Below are positions 1 to 7,390 of a stretch of DNA of 41,441 nt, one piece after another (position 1 is the first letter of the stretch; each line of letters opens with the position of its first letter). The DNA is from UBA6821 sp044236545 (GTDB lineage: Bacteria > Verrucomicrobiota > Verrucomicrobiia > Chthoniobacterales > UBA6821). The position numbers and the translations under genes are program-made. Under the pieces are notes generated by a model. The model was given only the letters and a program-made list of their open reading frames with translations. It made no database searches and had not been told where the DNA came from. The stretch is from NCBI GenBank assembly GCA_044236545.1, contig JBIIGI010000015.1, positions 1-41,441 on the forward strand, read 5' to 3'.

Positions 1-1264
1 GGCTTTTGCGGCCTCCGGCGGTGATTTGCGCGGGGAGACCATCGGGGCCGAACGTGACGCCGGTGCAGGTCAGCTCCACCTGATCGCCGGTCCGCTTCAT
101 GGGTTTCATCGGCGGCACGATCTTCTCTTCCAGACCGATCCGGGAGTTGAGCCAGTGCAGGCGGGAGAGACGCCACAGGTCGGAAACGCCGTGATCTGCG
201 AGAGTCTCGCCCTTCACTTTCAATGTCACGGCGACCGTTTGGGCCGGAGCATTCTCGGGCGTGATCGTGACCGTGCCCTGGTATTCGCCGCTCGCTTTGG
301 CAGGAATCTCCGCCATCAGCCAGAGCGGCTGGACGGCACCCTGCGGGACGGAGGGTGCATTGGTGAAGTCCTTGCCGCGCGCATCCACTCCCCCCGTGTT
401 GAAACAGGTGAGGGCGGACTTTTCGATGACCTCTCCCGCCGCGTTTTTGAAATCACTGATCTCCACCTTGAGGTTCTTCAGCTCCTTTTCAGGAGCCCAG
501 ACACCGATCTGCCACGGATACCATTCGTTCGGTTGCACCTCGCCGGTGAAGGTCTGACTCGGACCGGAGGCGACCCACTTGAACGGCACTGCATCAAGCA
601 TCCGGATCGAATGAGTACGGTTTTCCGGGAAGAGCAGGAATCCCTTGTCCCCGGCTTTCCCGGCAAGCTCGGCAACCTCGGATTTGGTCGGCATGACCTC
701 CATCGGGTCAAAGCGATGAAACTCGCCGTTCGCCTGAATCTCCACCAGTCGGGCCACCGGAGGTGCGGAGACTGCCTGCGCGCGGTTCAGCCATTCCGCC
801 GCAGCCGTCTCCTTCGGCAGGAAATACGTGCCGGGGTCATCGAAGTTCGAGACGCCGGGATTGTAGGGCAGGTAGTAGGCGTAATATTTGCCCGGGGTGG
901 CCGCGTCGAAGAGCAACTCACCCTGATCGCCGCTCAGCGAAACGATCTCCAGATTGTACACGCGCGCTCCTTTTTCATTGAAGAGGAGAACCGCCTTTTG
1001 CTCGGGATTGGCGTCGCGACGCCGCCACGGGATGACTGCCTTGACCACTGGTGACGCCTCCTTCACCTCCAGGACCGCGCGGTGATTGCCGTGTCCCTTG
1101 GTTTCCCACGCGGCCACGCCGTAATCCGCCACCGGGAGGTCAACGCCGCCCCGGAGCGTCGGCTTGTCCGGGGATGCGGCATTGAGGTTGCCGGGGTCGG
1201 CCGCGAGAGCGGCGACCGGAAGGAGGAGGGCCATGCAGGCCGCCGCGAGGAGGGATTGAATCAT
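1..1264 (-). CDS. Secreted DUF6067 / GH123-like protein, 3' part missing
   Basis: I translated the minus strand from ATG at 1264 and found no stop down to the window edge, giving about 420 residues. The N-terminus is a signal peptide (MIQSLLAAACMALLLPVAALAA). Further on are WYPWQIGVWAPEKELKNLKV and, near the visible end, RLSRLHWLNSRIGLEEKIV. The latter resembles the segment of DUF6067 (glycoside hydrolase 123-like) proteins where a Trp-Leu-Asn/Asp-Ser motif precedes Ile-Gly. The C-terminal catalytic part would lie outside the window. The ATG overlaps the stop of the upstream gene (ATGA), so translation is probably coupled. Family assignment rests on remembered motifs; a substrate cannot be named. 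Expected location is periplasm or outside the cell. Confidence 0.6.
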   Translation of the reverse strand, partial: MIQSLLAAACMALLLPVAALAADPGNLNAASPDKPTLRGGVDLPVADYGVAAWETKGHGNHRAVLEVKEASPVVKAVIPWRRRDANPEQKAVLLFNEKGARVYNLEIVSLSGDQGELLFDAATPGKYYAYYLPYNPGVSNFDDPGTYFLPKETAAAEWLNRAQAVSAPPVARLVEIQANGEFHRFDPMEVMPTKSEVAELAGKAGDKGFLLFPENRTHSIRMLDAVPFKWVASGPSQTFTGEVQPNEWYPWQIGVWAPEKELKNLKVEISDFKNAAGEVIEKSALTCFNTGGVDARGKDFTNAPSVPQGAVQPLWLMAEIPAKASGEYQGTVTITPENAPAQTVAVTLKVKGETLADHGVSDLWRLSRLHWLNSRIGLEEKIVPPMKPMKRTGDQVELTCTGVTFGPDGLPAQITAGGRKS

Positions 1265-1875
1265 TTTTTCTCGAGTGTTGATGTGGACTTGTCAGCGGGG
1301 GCATCAGCCGTCACCAGATTGATCACCACGTCCCTGATGCCGCCCCCGTTGAAATCCCCTGCAGTGCCAACAACATAGAAGCGCAGCGCCAGTCCCGAGG
1401 TGTCCGTCGCGTTTGCGAGGGCCTCCTTGAACACTTCCGTGATGTCGATCCCTGGATCCTTGTAGCCCAGGCCTGTCGCTATCGTGGTCAGCGGCTCCTC
1501 ATACATCCCGATGGTATTCCAGGTGGTGAAATCAGATTTCACCTGATCGATGGCCAGCGTGTAGCCGTTCCAGATCACCTGGGGTGTCCAGGTCACTGTC
1601 GCGGAAACCACATCTCCGGCCGCGATCCCCAGGGTGTCGAGCTGGAACTGCCACACCGTGCGGTATTCCTGTTCGATGTTGCCATGATTCTCATGAAGCC
1701 CGATAAACCCGGTCATGTAGTCGTTCTCTATCGTCGGGCGCCCCGTAGTTCCAATATCGCTCCCGGAGGATTCGAAACGGCATTCCTTGAGGGCCGCAAT
1801 GCGGATCTCGCCGGCCTCGGCAGTTACGGTGAGAGAAACGGCCATGCAGGCCGTCGCGAGGAGGGATTTCATCAT
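1261..1875 (-). CDS. Secreted beta-rich protein, anchor-less paralogue of the PEP-CTERM protein upstream
   Basis: About 204 residues with a signal peptide (MMKSLLATACMAVSLTVTAEAG). The frame stays open upstream to 1995, but the signal peptide and the terminator at 1952-1981 favour ATG 1875 (ATG 1872 is equally possible). It aligns along its length with the protein of the gene at 2043-2720: TVWQFQLDTLGIAAGDVVSATV against TVWQFQLNELDFTGTDVISATV, then KSDFTTWN against NSDFTTWN, then SGLALRFY against KGLALRFY. Where the paralogue continues into a PEP-CTERM tail, this one ends in a short hydrophilic stretch (APADKSTSTLEKK). It is therefore probably released or periplasmic. The fold could be a DNRLRE/CBM96-like beta-sandwich, which is a guess. 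Stop and next start overlap (ATGA). Confidence 0.75.
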   Translation of the reverse strand: MMKSLLATACMAVSLTVTAEAGEIRIAALKECRFESSGSDIGTTGRPTIENDYMTGFIGLHENHGNIEQEYRTVWQFQLDTLGIAAGDVVSATVTWTPQVIWNGYTLAIDQVKSDFTTWNTIGMYEEPLTTIATGLGYKDPGIDITEVFKEALANATDTSGLALRFYVVGTAGDFNGGGIRDVVINLVTADAPADKSTSTLEKK

Positions 1876-1951
1876 TTCTTTGTTTAGGTGAGTTGCCCCT
1901 GTTCGGGGGAATGGGAGGGCGATTCTATTGCAGGTGACTCGTACATCCGGA

Positions 1952-1981
1952 ATGGAAAAGGGCGCAGCTGATGCTGCGCCC
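1952..1981 (-). terminator. Rho-independent terminator after the PEP-CTERM gene
   Basis: A perfect 9-bp stem (GGGCGCAGC / GCTGCGCCC, 1960-1981, loop of 4) is followed on the minus strand by TTTTCCATT. It lies 60 bp past the stop of the PEP-CTERM gene and before the anchor-less paralogue, so the two paralogues are probably separate transcripts. Confidence 0.75.
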
Positions 1982-2042
1982 CACCCCAGAATCACGCAAC
2001 TCCAGCCAGGCTCTCACCGGCTGGAGGCGTGAAAACAATTTT

Positions 2043-2720
2043 TTAGGCCTGAACCCGGCGGCGGATCAGGAACAGGGTCGCGATGCCACCGACGACCAGC
2101 GCGTAGGTCGAGGACTCTGGGACTGTGACCACTTCAATAGTGACTGGGTCGAAATAACCGCCTGCATATTGACCTGGAAGGGCGTCCTGGTAAAAACGCA
2201 GCGCCAGTCCTTTAGTCGGCGTGGAATTATCCAGGGCAAACTTGAACGCGCTTGTGACGTCATTCCGAGATTCGGCCGAGGTGCCGTTCCATTTGGAATT
2301 AGCAAGATTATACCCGAACGTGACGCCGTTTGCCGAAAACCCATACATCGGGGTGTTATTCCAAGTGGTAAAATCGGAATTCACCACATCAATCCCCAGT
2401 ATGTAGCCGCCACCCCAGGGGGTGGTGCTCCCCCACTTTACTGTCGCGGAAATGACGTCGGTACCGGTGAAATCCAACTCGTTGAGCTGAAACTGCCAGA
2501 CCGTGCGGGATTCTGTATTATATTCGGGGGGTGAATAGAACAGGGTGGCATAGTTGTTTGGCACGCTCGGAGGCCCATACACGCCAATGTCAGCGTTGTA
2601 AGCGTCGTAACGCATTTCGCTGTAGTGGTTGAGCGTGATCGTGGCCGCCTGTGTGATGCCGGCTGTCAGTCCTGTGATTACGCAGACCATCGCGATCATG
2701 TTTCTGATTTTCATGTTCAT
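2043..2720 (-). CDS. PEP-CTERM sorting domain protein
   Basis: 225 residues: a signal peptide (MNMKIRNMIAMVCVITGL to about residue 25), a beta-rich middle region, and the C-terminal tail VPESSTYALVVGGIATLFL followed by IRRRVQA. This is the tripartite PEP-CTERM signal: a P-E-S motif, a hydrophobic helix and a basic end. Such proteins are processed by an exosortase (EpsH/XrtA type) and are usually linked to exopolysaccharide or the cell envelope; no exosortase is visible here. The region around WQFQL and DFTTWN matches the downstream paralogue. ATG 2720 abuts a G/T-rich (C/A-rich in the mRNA) short tandem repeat and has no Shine-Dalgarno sequence; ATG 2714 is the alternative start. Confidence 0.85.
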   Translation of the reverse strand: MNMKIRNMIAMVCVITGLTAGITQAATITLNHYSEMRYDAYNADIGVYGPPSVPNNYATLFYSPPEYNTESRTVWQFQLNELDFTGTDVISATVKWGSTTPWGGGYILGIDVVNSDFTTWNNTPMYGFSANGVTFGYNLANSKWNGTSAESRNDVTSAFKFALDNSTPTKGLALRFYQDALPGQYAGGYFDPVTIEVVTVPESSTYALVVGGIATLFLIRRRVQA

Positions 2721-2777
2721 AGGGGTTGGTGGTTATTTGGTGGGTTGGTGGGTTGGTGGGTGGTTGGTGGTTGGTAT
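2721..2777. repeat. Octamer-period tandem repeat abutting a start codon
   Basis: From 2739 the plus strand reads GGTGGGTT, GGTGGGTT, GGTGGGTG, GTTGGTGG, and related words fill 2723-2738. On the mRNA of the PEP-CTERM gene this is a C/A-rich leader (AACCCACC units) directly before the ATG at 2720. No ribosome-binding site is visible in it. Confidence 0.85.
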
Positions 2778-2985
2778 TTCTTTCAGCCAAGTCCTGTAGA
2801 ACTCAGCTGAAACGAAAGTTGCATGGGCGGTGGTGGGCATCAAATGGTTTTTGCAACAATTTTATGCACAGGTTGCAAAGCCCTTGTCGTCTGGCTTGCG
2901 GGGAATGATGGAACCCGGATTTTTGCAATGGAGTCATGACAACAGATCTGGATGGTTCACCCGGATGGTGATTCGTCGGATGGTT

Positions 2986-3359
2986 AAAACTTTTTGGCCC
3001 CTCGCTGTTTGGAGTGGGTGAAGTTGAGCAACAGGTAAAAATCTGGAACTCAAGAACTCAGGAAAATAGATCCGTAGGATATGGTTGACTGTGCTTGGGT
3101 GGCCTCATATTAGGCTCCTATCAGTCAACAGAACGATGGTGGCCAACTGCGTTCTGCAAAGCATTCCAATCATGCAACCTGTATAAAAAGGCTCCCTCTC
3201 TTGATTCAATGCCAGCCCATTCTCTTCCTGAGTTCTTGAGTTCCAGATTAAAAACTTCTCTGTTCCCCTTATCCTTTTTGGAACCAAATGGATACGCGGT
3301 TAAATTCTACGGATTCCATTGAGTGCCCACTCAGGATAGCGAAGAGCCAACTTTTTTAA
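2986..3359. repeat. Inverted-repeat element, copy A (non-coding)
   Basis: The left outer arm (about 2988-3025, TTTTGGCCCCTCGCTGTTTG...) is an imperfect inverted copy of the right outer arm (about 3320-3355, ...GATAGCGAAGAGCCAACTTT). Inside lies a perfect 24-bp inverted repeat, 3041-3064 against 3225-3248, built from three octamers (ATCTGGAA, CTCAAGAA, CTCAGGAA). No open frame with coding character is present. A second copy lies upstream of the LacI gene at 4592-5336. The design is MITE-like. The rest of the gap, 2778-2985 and 3360-3418, shows nothing recognisable. Confidence 0.75.
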
Positions 3360-3418
3360 CCCCTTCTCCTCTGCACTTCAGATTTCCAATGCAAATTCTG
3401 GGTTCGAGCCCGCCGGCA

Positions 3419-4498
3419 TCAGGCGGATGATTTGCCAGCGCGGGACTTGCGGGACACAGGCTTTTTGTCGGTGCGGCGCGCGGGCATGCTGGGGCCATGG
3501 ATCCAAGAGCCCTCGACGCAGACGGATCTGGGAACAAGGGGTGGTCCGATCTCGTTGTTGTGGAGGCGTTGAACAACGAGATCAACAGCGGAGGCCCCGA
3601 TGTCAGCCGTGTGCTCGAAGATTCCCGCGCGGCTTGTCATCGCAAAGGGCATCGATATATCGGCCAATCCCATGTCGCGCGGGACCTGAAGACCCATCCC
3701 GGCCAGCAACGCATCCGCAAGATACCCGGCGCAGAAAATGGCGTCCGGCCGATAGCGCTTCATCCAGGCACGCGCCGCCTGGTCGCCAGCGGGATCTGAG
3801 TCGGCGAGCTTCAGAAAGGGCGGGACCCGATCCTCTGGGGCGATGCTTTCCAGGTGAAGGGTGACGGCGGCCGCAGCAGCCGGAAAATAAGAATGATGGC
3901 GCGCCGAAAGGAGCAATCCGATGCGGCGGTAGCCAAGCTTGCGGGACATTCTTAGCGCTAGATTCACATTGGAAAAGGTGTCCCCGACAGCGGTATCAAG
4001 ATGGGGAGATGGCATGGCATGACCAAGGGCGATGCTTGCGAAGTCGGACCATTGCATGGAGAGATGTCCGAGCGAACGCTCACGGGGCGCGATGATAAGA
4101 GCGCGAATGCCGCGCGTTCTCAGGATTTTATGGCATTTGGCGCGCGTCAAACCGGGCTTGTTGCGCCAGATGATGTCGAGGTGATAGCCGAGTGTTTCGG
4201 CGCGTTGCTTGACGCCCTGATAATATTGTTCGTAGTTGGGGCCGACTCCAGAGATCGCCTCCGAAGGGAAGGATGTCAGGTAGGCAATGGTTGAATGATG
4301 TTTCGGATCCCGTCCCGCGCGCAGCAGGGCCATCAGATTGGACACCACCGCATTTTTCCGATACCCGACTTCGTCAGCGACGCGCTGCACCTCTTTCCTT
4401 GTGGCGTCGCTGATAAGCGGGCTTCCCGCCAGCGCGCGTGAAACGGTGGCATGCGAGCAACCAACGCGCTTTGCGATCTCGATCTGTGTGGAATGCAT
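3419..4498 (-). CDS. LacI-family transcriptional regulator
   Basis: 359 residues. The N-terminal helix-turn-helix (residues about 5-25: IEIAKRVGCSHATVSRALAG) and the following DATRKEVQRVADEVGY are typical of the LacI/PurR family. The hinge reads YRKNAVVSNLM rather than the common YxPNxxAxxL; similar hinges occur in regulators of the Opitutae group as far as I recall. Residues about 68-335 form the periplasmic-binding-like effector domain (PDAIFCAGYLADALLAGMG, DISMPFAMTSRAG), followed by a basic tail. The effector is unknown and no sugar-use operon is adjacent. Possible target genes in the window are the secreted proteins at 1-2720. A GAGG lies about 10 nt before ATG 4498. The gene is flanked on both sides by copies of the same inverted-repeat element. 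Confidence 0.9.
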   Translation of the reverse strand: MHSTQIEIAKRVGCSHATVSRALAGSPLISDATRKEVQRVADEVGYRKNAVVSNLMALLRAGRDPKHHSTIAYLTSFPSEAISGVGPNYEQYYQGVKQRAETLGYHLDIIWRNKPGLTRAKCHKILRTRGIRALIIAPRERSLGHLSMQWSDFASIALGHAMPSPHLDTAVGDTFSNVNLALRMSRKLGYRRIGLLLSARHHSYFPAAAAAVTLHLESIAPEDRVPPFLKLADSDPAGDQAARAWMKRYRPDAIFCAGYLADALLAGMGLQVPRDMGLADISMPFAMTSRAGIFEHTADIGASAVDLVVQRLHNNEIGPPLVPRSVCVEGSWIHGPSMPARRTDKKPVSRKSRAGKSSA

Positions 4499-4591
4499 TC
4501 GATGGAGACCTCAGGGGATATTGCAATCCATGCAACCTGTGCAATGAATATCCCCCCCTTGATCTTGGGGAATGCAGCGGATCCGCGTTCA

Positions 4592-5336
4592 AAAAAACCG
4601 GCTCCTCGCTGTTTGAAGTGGGTGAAGTGAAGCAAGAGGTAAAAAATATGGAACTCAAGAACTCAGGAAAAGGAGGGTGCCGAACCACCGATGAAACAAC
4701 TGCGGAACATCCGAGGCTTAGGAATACCAGGTCTGTGATATATCGGCAGGTATCAGGACGGAGGGAACCGTTCGCTGATTGGATGGCCGGCATGACAATC
4801 AAGCCAGCTTGATTAAGCAGTTCCATCCTGCAACCTGCTAAATAGACTCAATCTATTCATTCCTGAGTTGGCTGGCCCGGCCGTTGCTACGCATTTGAAT
4901 TGATGATCGGATAACCCATCCGATCACCCTTGCGGGGTGTGCTGACGCACATTCTATGTCGTTCTTGCCACCGCAAGACTCCATTCGGGCTTTTCCCAAG
5001 CCATTGAACGGCACTGTGCTCCCGCAAAGCGGTGCCGCCCTACCGGGTTCCGCTACGCGGACTTCTCCGCGCCCGATCCCTCAGGCTTGGTTCGCCCCTA
5101 CCGGGGCTGCTTCGCAGTCCAATCAGCTTTGATTCGCTCGCTCCTGCTCGTCTCACCCTTGCGGGTCCCGCTTAAGCGGGATCTACCCAAGCCGTTCCCA
5201 CGTCTATGTGTTCGCCAGTCGCTGATTTGTTACGGCTGAGTTCCATATTCAATATCTTCTCTGTTCTTCCTCAAGAGCAAGGGCTCTGTGGCTTCACCTC
5301 TGAGAACCCACTCAAAATAGCGGAGAGCCAAAAAAC
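4592..5336. repeat. Inverted-repeat element, copy B, interrupted
   Basis: Same design as copy A. The left arm is 4592-4669 (CCGGCTCCTCGCTGTTTG ... octamers ATATGGAA, CTCAAGAA, CTCAGGAA at 4646-4669). The right outer arm ends near 5336 (CCCACTCAAAATAGCGGAG AGCC). Its left arm matches that of copy A over about 70 bp. The right inner arm is split: TTCCTGAGTT at 4860-4869 and GAGTTCCATAT at 5238-5248, with foreign-looking DNA between. The remainder of the gap upstream of umuD shows no gene. Confidence 0.7.
4870..5235. repeat. Non-coding insertion inside copy B, flanked by CTGAGTT
   Basis: This stretch separates the two halves of the right inner arm of copy B and is flanked by a 7-bp direct repeat CTGAGTT (4863-4869 and 5236-5242). 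It is rich in small hairpins: GATCGGAT/ATCCGATC with a 5-nt loop at 4905-4925, and the perfect 16-bp palindrome TCCCGCTTAAGCGGGA at 5166-5181. No convincing coding frame is present. The direct repeat could be a target-site duplication, although the intact arm already contains two GAGTT words. Confidence 0.5.
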
Positions 5337-5372
5337 CGAATCTTTGGGCTTTTCGCGTTTGGTTTTTCGCCG

Positions 5373-5389
5373 TTCCATCAGTCATGGAA
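5373..5389. promoter_or_regulatory. Inverted repeat across the umuD start codon
   Basis: TTCCAT, 5 nt, ATGGAA: a perfect 6-bp inverted repeat whose right half contains the umuD ATG (5384-5386). It could be a repressor site or an mRNA hairpin hiding the start. I see no copy of a known LexA box (CTGT-N8-ACAG, GAAC-N4-GTTC or TGTTC-N4-GAACA) nearby, so this is the best operator candidate by position only. Confidence 0.35.
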
Positions 5390-5812
5390 ATCTCGCCTCC
5401 CATTCCCTTCGCACGTCGGACGAGACTGCGGATTCCGCTGGTGGCCGCGACCGTGGAGGCGGGTTTCCCCTCGCCCGCGGATGACTATCTCGAGAGGGCG
5501 ATCGACCTGAACGAGGAACTGGTCCGCAATCCCGCAGCCACATTCTTCGTGAGGGTGAAGGGGGAGTCGATGCGGGATGCCGGGATCCACGCCGGAGACA
5601 TCCTGGTCGTCGACCGCTCGCTCACTCCCTCCGACCGTCAGATCGTGATCGCGATGATCGACGGGGAGTTCACCGTGAAGCGCCTGAGAAGGCGGGTCGG
5701 GGGTGTTTTTCTGGAACCGGAGAACCCCGACTATCCCTCCATCGAGGTCGGTGAGAACCAGGAGTTGACGATCTGGGGAGCGGTGACCTTCGTGATCCAC
5801 CAGGCACGGTGA
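5384..5812 (+). CDS. umuD: UmuD-like SOS mutagenesis protein (S24 peptidase)
   Basis: 142 residues, the normal UmuD length. It has the self-cleavage site Ala26-Gly27 (VEAGFPSPADDY), where E. coli has Cys24-Gly25, the catalytic serine Ser62 (KGESM) and the lysine Lys99 (TVKRL). Each is displaced by exactly two residues relative to E. coli Ser60 and Lys97. The family is activated by RecA filaments; the cleaved dimer UmuD' joins UmuC to form polymerase V. The stop overlaps the start of umuC. No Shine-Dalgarno sequence is clear before the ATG, which sits in an inverted repeat. Confidence 0.93.
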   Translation: MEISPPIPFARRTRLRIPLVAATVEAGFPSPADDYLERAIDLNEELVRNPAATFFVRVKGESMRDAGIHAGDILVVDRSLTPSDRQIVIAMIDGEFTVKRLRRRVGGVFLEPENPDYPSIEVGENQELTIWGAVTFVIHQAR

Positions 5813-7122
5813 TGGGGCGGCATCCCGTTGATGGCGCGAAAACGCGCTTCGCCCTGGTGGACTGCAACAACTTCTTCTGCTCCTGCGAGCGGGTCTTTAA
5901 CCCCGCCCTCATGGAGAAGCCGGTCGTGGTGCTCAGCAACAACGACGGATGCATCATTTCCCGGAGCCAGGAGGCCAAGGCTCTTGGCATTCCCATGGGC
6001 GCGCCACTCCATGAACAGCGGGAGGTGATCCGGAAGCACGGGGTCAAGGTCTTCAGCTCCAACCACACCCTCTACGGCGACATGAGCGCACGGGTGATGA
6101 GCATCCTCCGGGATGAGGTGCCGGCCATTGAGGTCTACTCCATCGATGAGGCTTTCCTTCTGCTTCCCGATGGATTCACCTTGGAGACAGCCTGTGCCCT
6201 GAGGGCCAAGGTGCTCCGCTGGACGGGCATCCCGGTTTGCATTGGAATCGGATCAACCAAGCTCCTGGCCAAAGCAGCCAACAGCCACGCCAAGAAGAAC
6301 AAGGCCGCAGGGGGTGGAGTCTTTGATCTGACGGGATACCGGGATCCGGACGGGATTCTCGCAGGGATGGAAACCGGCGATCTGTGGGGAGTGGGGAGGA
6401 ACCTGAGCCGGCGTCTCCAAGGGATGGGGATCACCACGGCACTGGAATTCAAACAGGCTGATCCCTCCGCCATCCGCAAAAGCATGGGGGTCGTCGGGGA
6501 GAGGATGCTTCGGGAACTCAATGGAATTCCCTGCCTCGAGTTGGAGGAAACATCTCCTGATCGCAAGGGGGTGATGGCCAGCCGGTCCTTTGGAAGCCCT
6601 GTGGAGTCGCTGGAGGAGTTGGAGGAGGCCCTTGCCAATCATGTTGCCCGTGCGAGCGAGAAGATCCGCCGCCATGGACTGCTGGCAACCCGGCTGGAGG
6701 TCTTCCTGCAGACCAACCGCTTCAGCCCCGGAGAGCCCCGGCACTTCCCCTCGGCGGGAGAGTCGCTCCAGCGCCCCACGGCCTCCACGGCGGAGCTGAT
6801 CGCGGCCGCCCTGGCGCTTCTCGGCTCGATCCATAGGCCGGGCTACCGTTACAAAAAAACCGGGATCCACCTGACCGGGCTGGTGCAGGGGAAAAATCAC
6901 CAACCCTGCCTGGAACTGGAACCCGTGAAGCCTTCACGCCGGATCGATGTCGATGCCATCGTCGATGCGATCAACGCGCGTCTTGGGGATCCGCGCCATC
7001 CCGTCATCACCCGCGCCGCCATGGGGACACTCTCCTCAAAAAAAACGTGGGTGATGAAAAGCTCTCTCCGCTCCCCGCGCTACACGACCTCCCTGAAGGA
7101 GCTCCCGGTGGTCCGGGCCTGA
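5812..7122 (+). CDS. umuC: Y-family DNA polymerase V catalytic subunit UmuC
   Basis: 436 residues from ATG 5812 (GTG 5809 would add one residue). Catalytic acidic residues lie in ALVDCNNFF (Asp17) and YSIDEAF (Asp112, Glu113). Other conserved stretches are SNNDGCIISRSQEAKALGIP, FSSNHTLYGDMS and CIGIGSTKLLAKAANSHAKK. The C-terminal UmuC-specific part (about residues 300-436) is present. It performs error-prone bypass of DNA lesions with UmuD'. TGATG overlap with umuD indicates one coupled operon. Length is close to the 422 residues of E. coli UmuC. Confidence 0.95.
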   Translation: MGRHPVDGAKTRFALVDCNNFFCSCERVFNPALMEKPVVVLSNNDGCIISRSQEAKALGIPMGAPLHEQREVIRKHGVKVFSSNHTLYGDMSARVMSILRDEVPAIEVYSIDEAFLLLPDGFTLETACALRAKVLRWTGIPVCIGIGSTKLLAKAANSHAKKNKAAGGGVFDLTGYRDPDGILAGMETGDLWGVGRNLSRRLQGMGITTALEFKQADPSAIRKSMGVVGERMLRELNGIPCLELEETSPDRKGVMASRSFGSPVESLEELEEALANHVARASEKIRRHGLLATRLEVFLQTNRFSPGEPRHFPSAGESLQRPTASTAELIAAALALLGSIHRPGYRYKKTGIHLTGLVQGKNHQPCLELEPVKPSRRIDVDAIVDAINARLGDPRHPVITRAAMGTLSSKKTWVMKSSLRSPRYTTSLKELPVVRA

Positions 7123-7217
7123 TGATCTCCAATTCTCCTCCGGGGAGAAACCGAAACCCCTGTTTTTTTCCGCATGACCTTGGAGCACTTCGGGGTTAGG
7201 ATCTCCACCTCTTCACC

Positions 7218-7290
7218 GGGGGTATAGCTCAACGGTTAGAGCAGCCGGCTCATAACTGGTTGGTTCCTGGTTCGAATCCAGGTGCCCCCA
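7218..7290 (+). tRNA. tRNA with CAT anticodon (Met; tRNA-Ile2 possible)
   Basis: A 73-nt cloverleaf. Acceptor stem 7218-7224 (GGGGGTA) pairs with 7283-7289, D arm 7227-7242, anticodon stem 7244-7248/7256-7260 with anticodon CAT at 7251-7253, and T arm CCTGG-TTCGAAT-CCAGG. The discriminator is A7290 and the CCA end is not encoded. It lacks the C1-A72 mismatch of an initiator tRNA, so it is elongator Met or lysidine-modified Ile2; sequence alone does not decide safely. Confidence 0.93.
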
Positions 7291-7390
7291 TACCCATCGC
7301 GATTTTCACGGGATTCAACGGAAAAGTCTCTTCATCCCGCAAGAAGGCGCTGGACGAAGGGGCCCTATTCATGGTCTTTAATTCTGTTCC

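Noticed and set aside
26..1054. 342-codon open frame on the plus strand at the left edge
   Set aside because: The opposite strand holds a signal peptide and DUF6067-like motifs and is the real gene; this frame is its shadow.
7133..7169. Possible terminator after umuC
   Set aside because: The stem TTCTCC/GGAGAA is followed by a T-run only after 13 nt, too far for a confident call.
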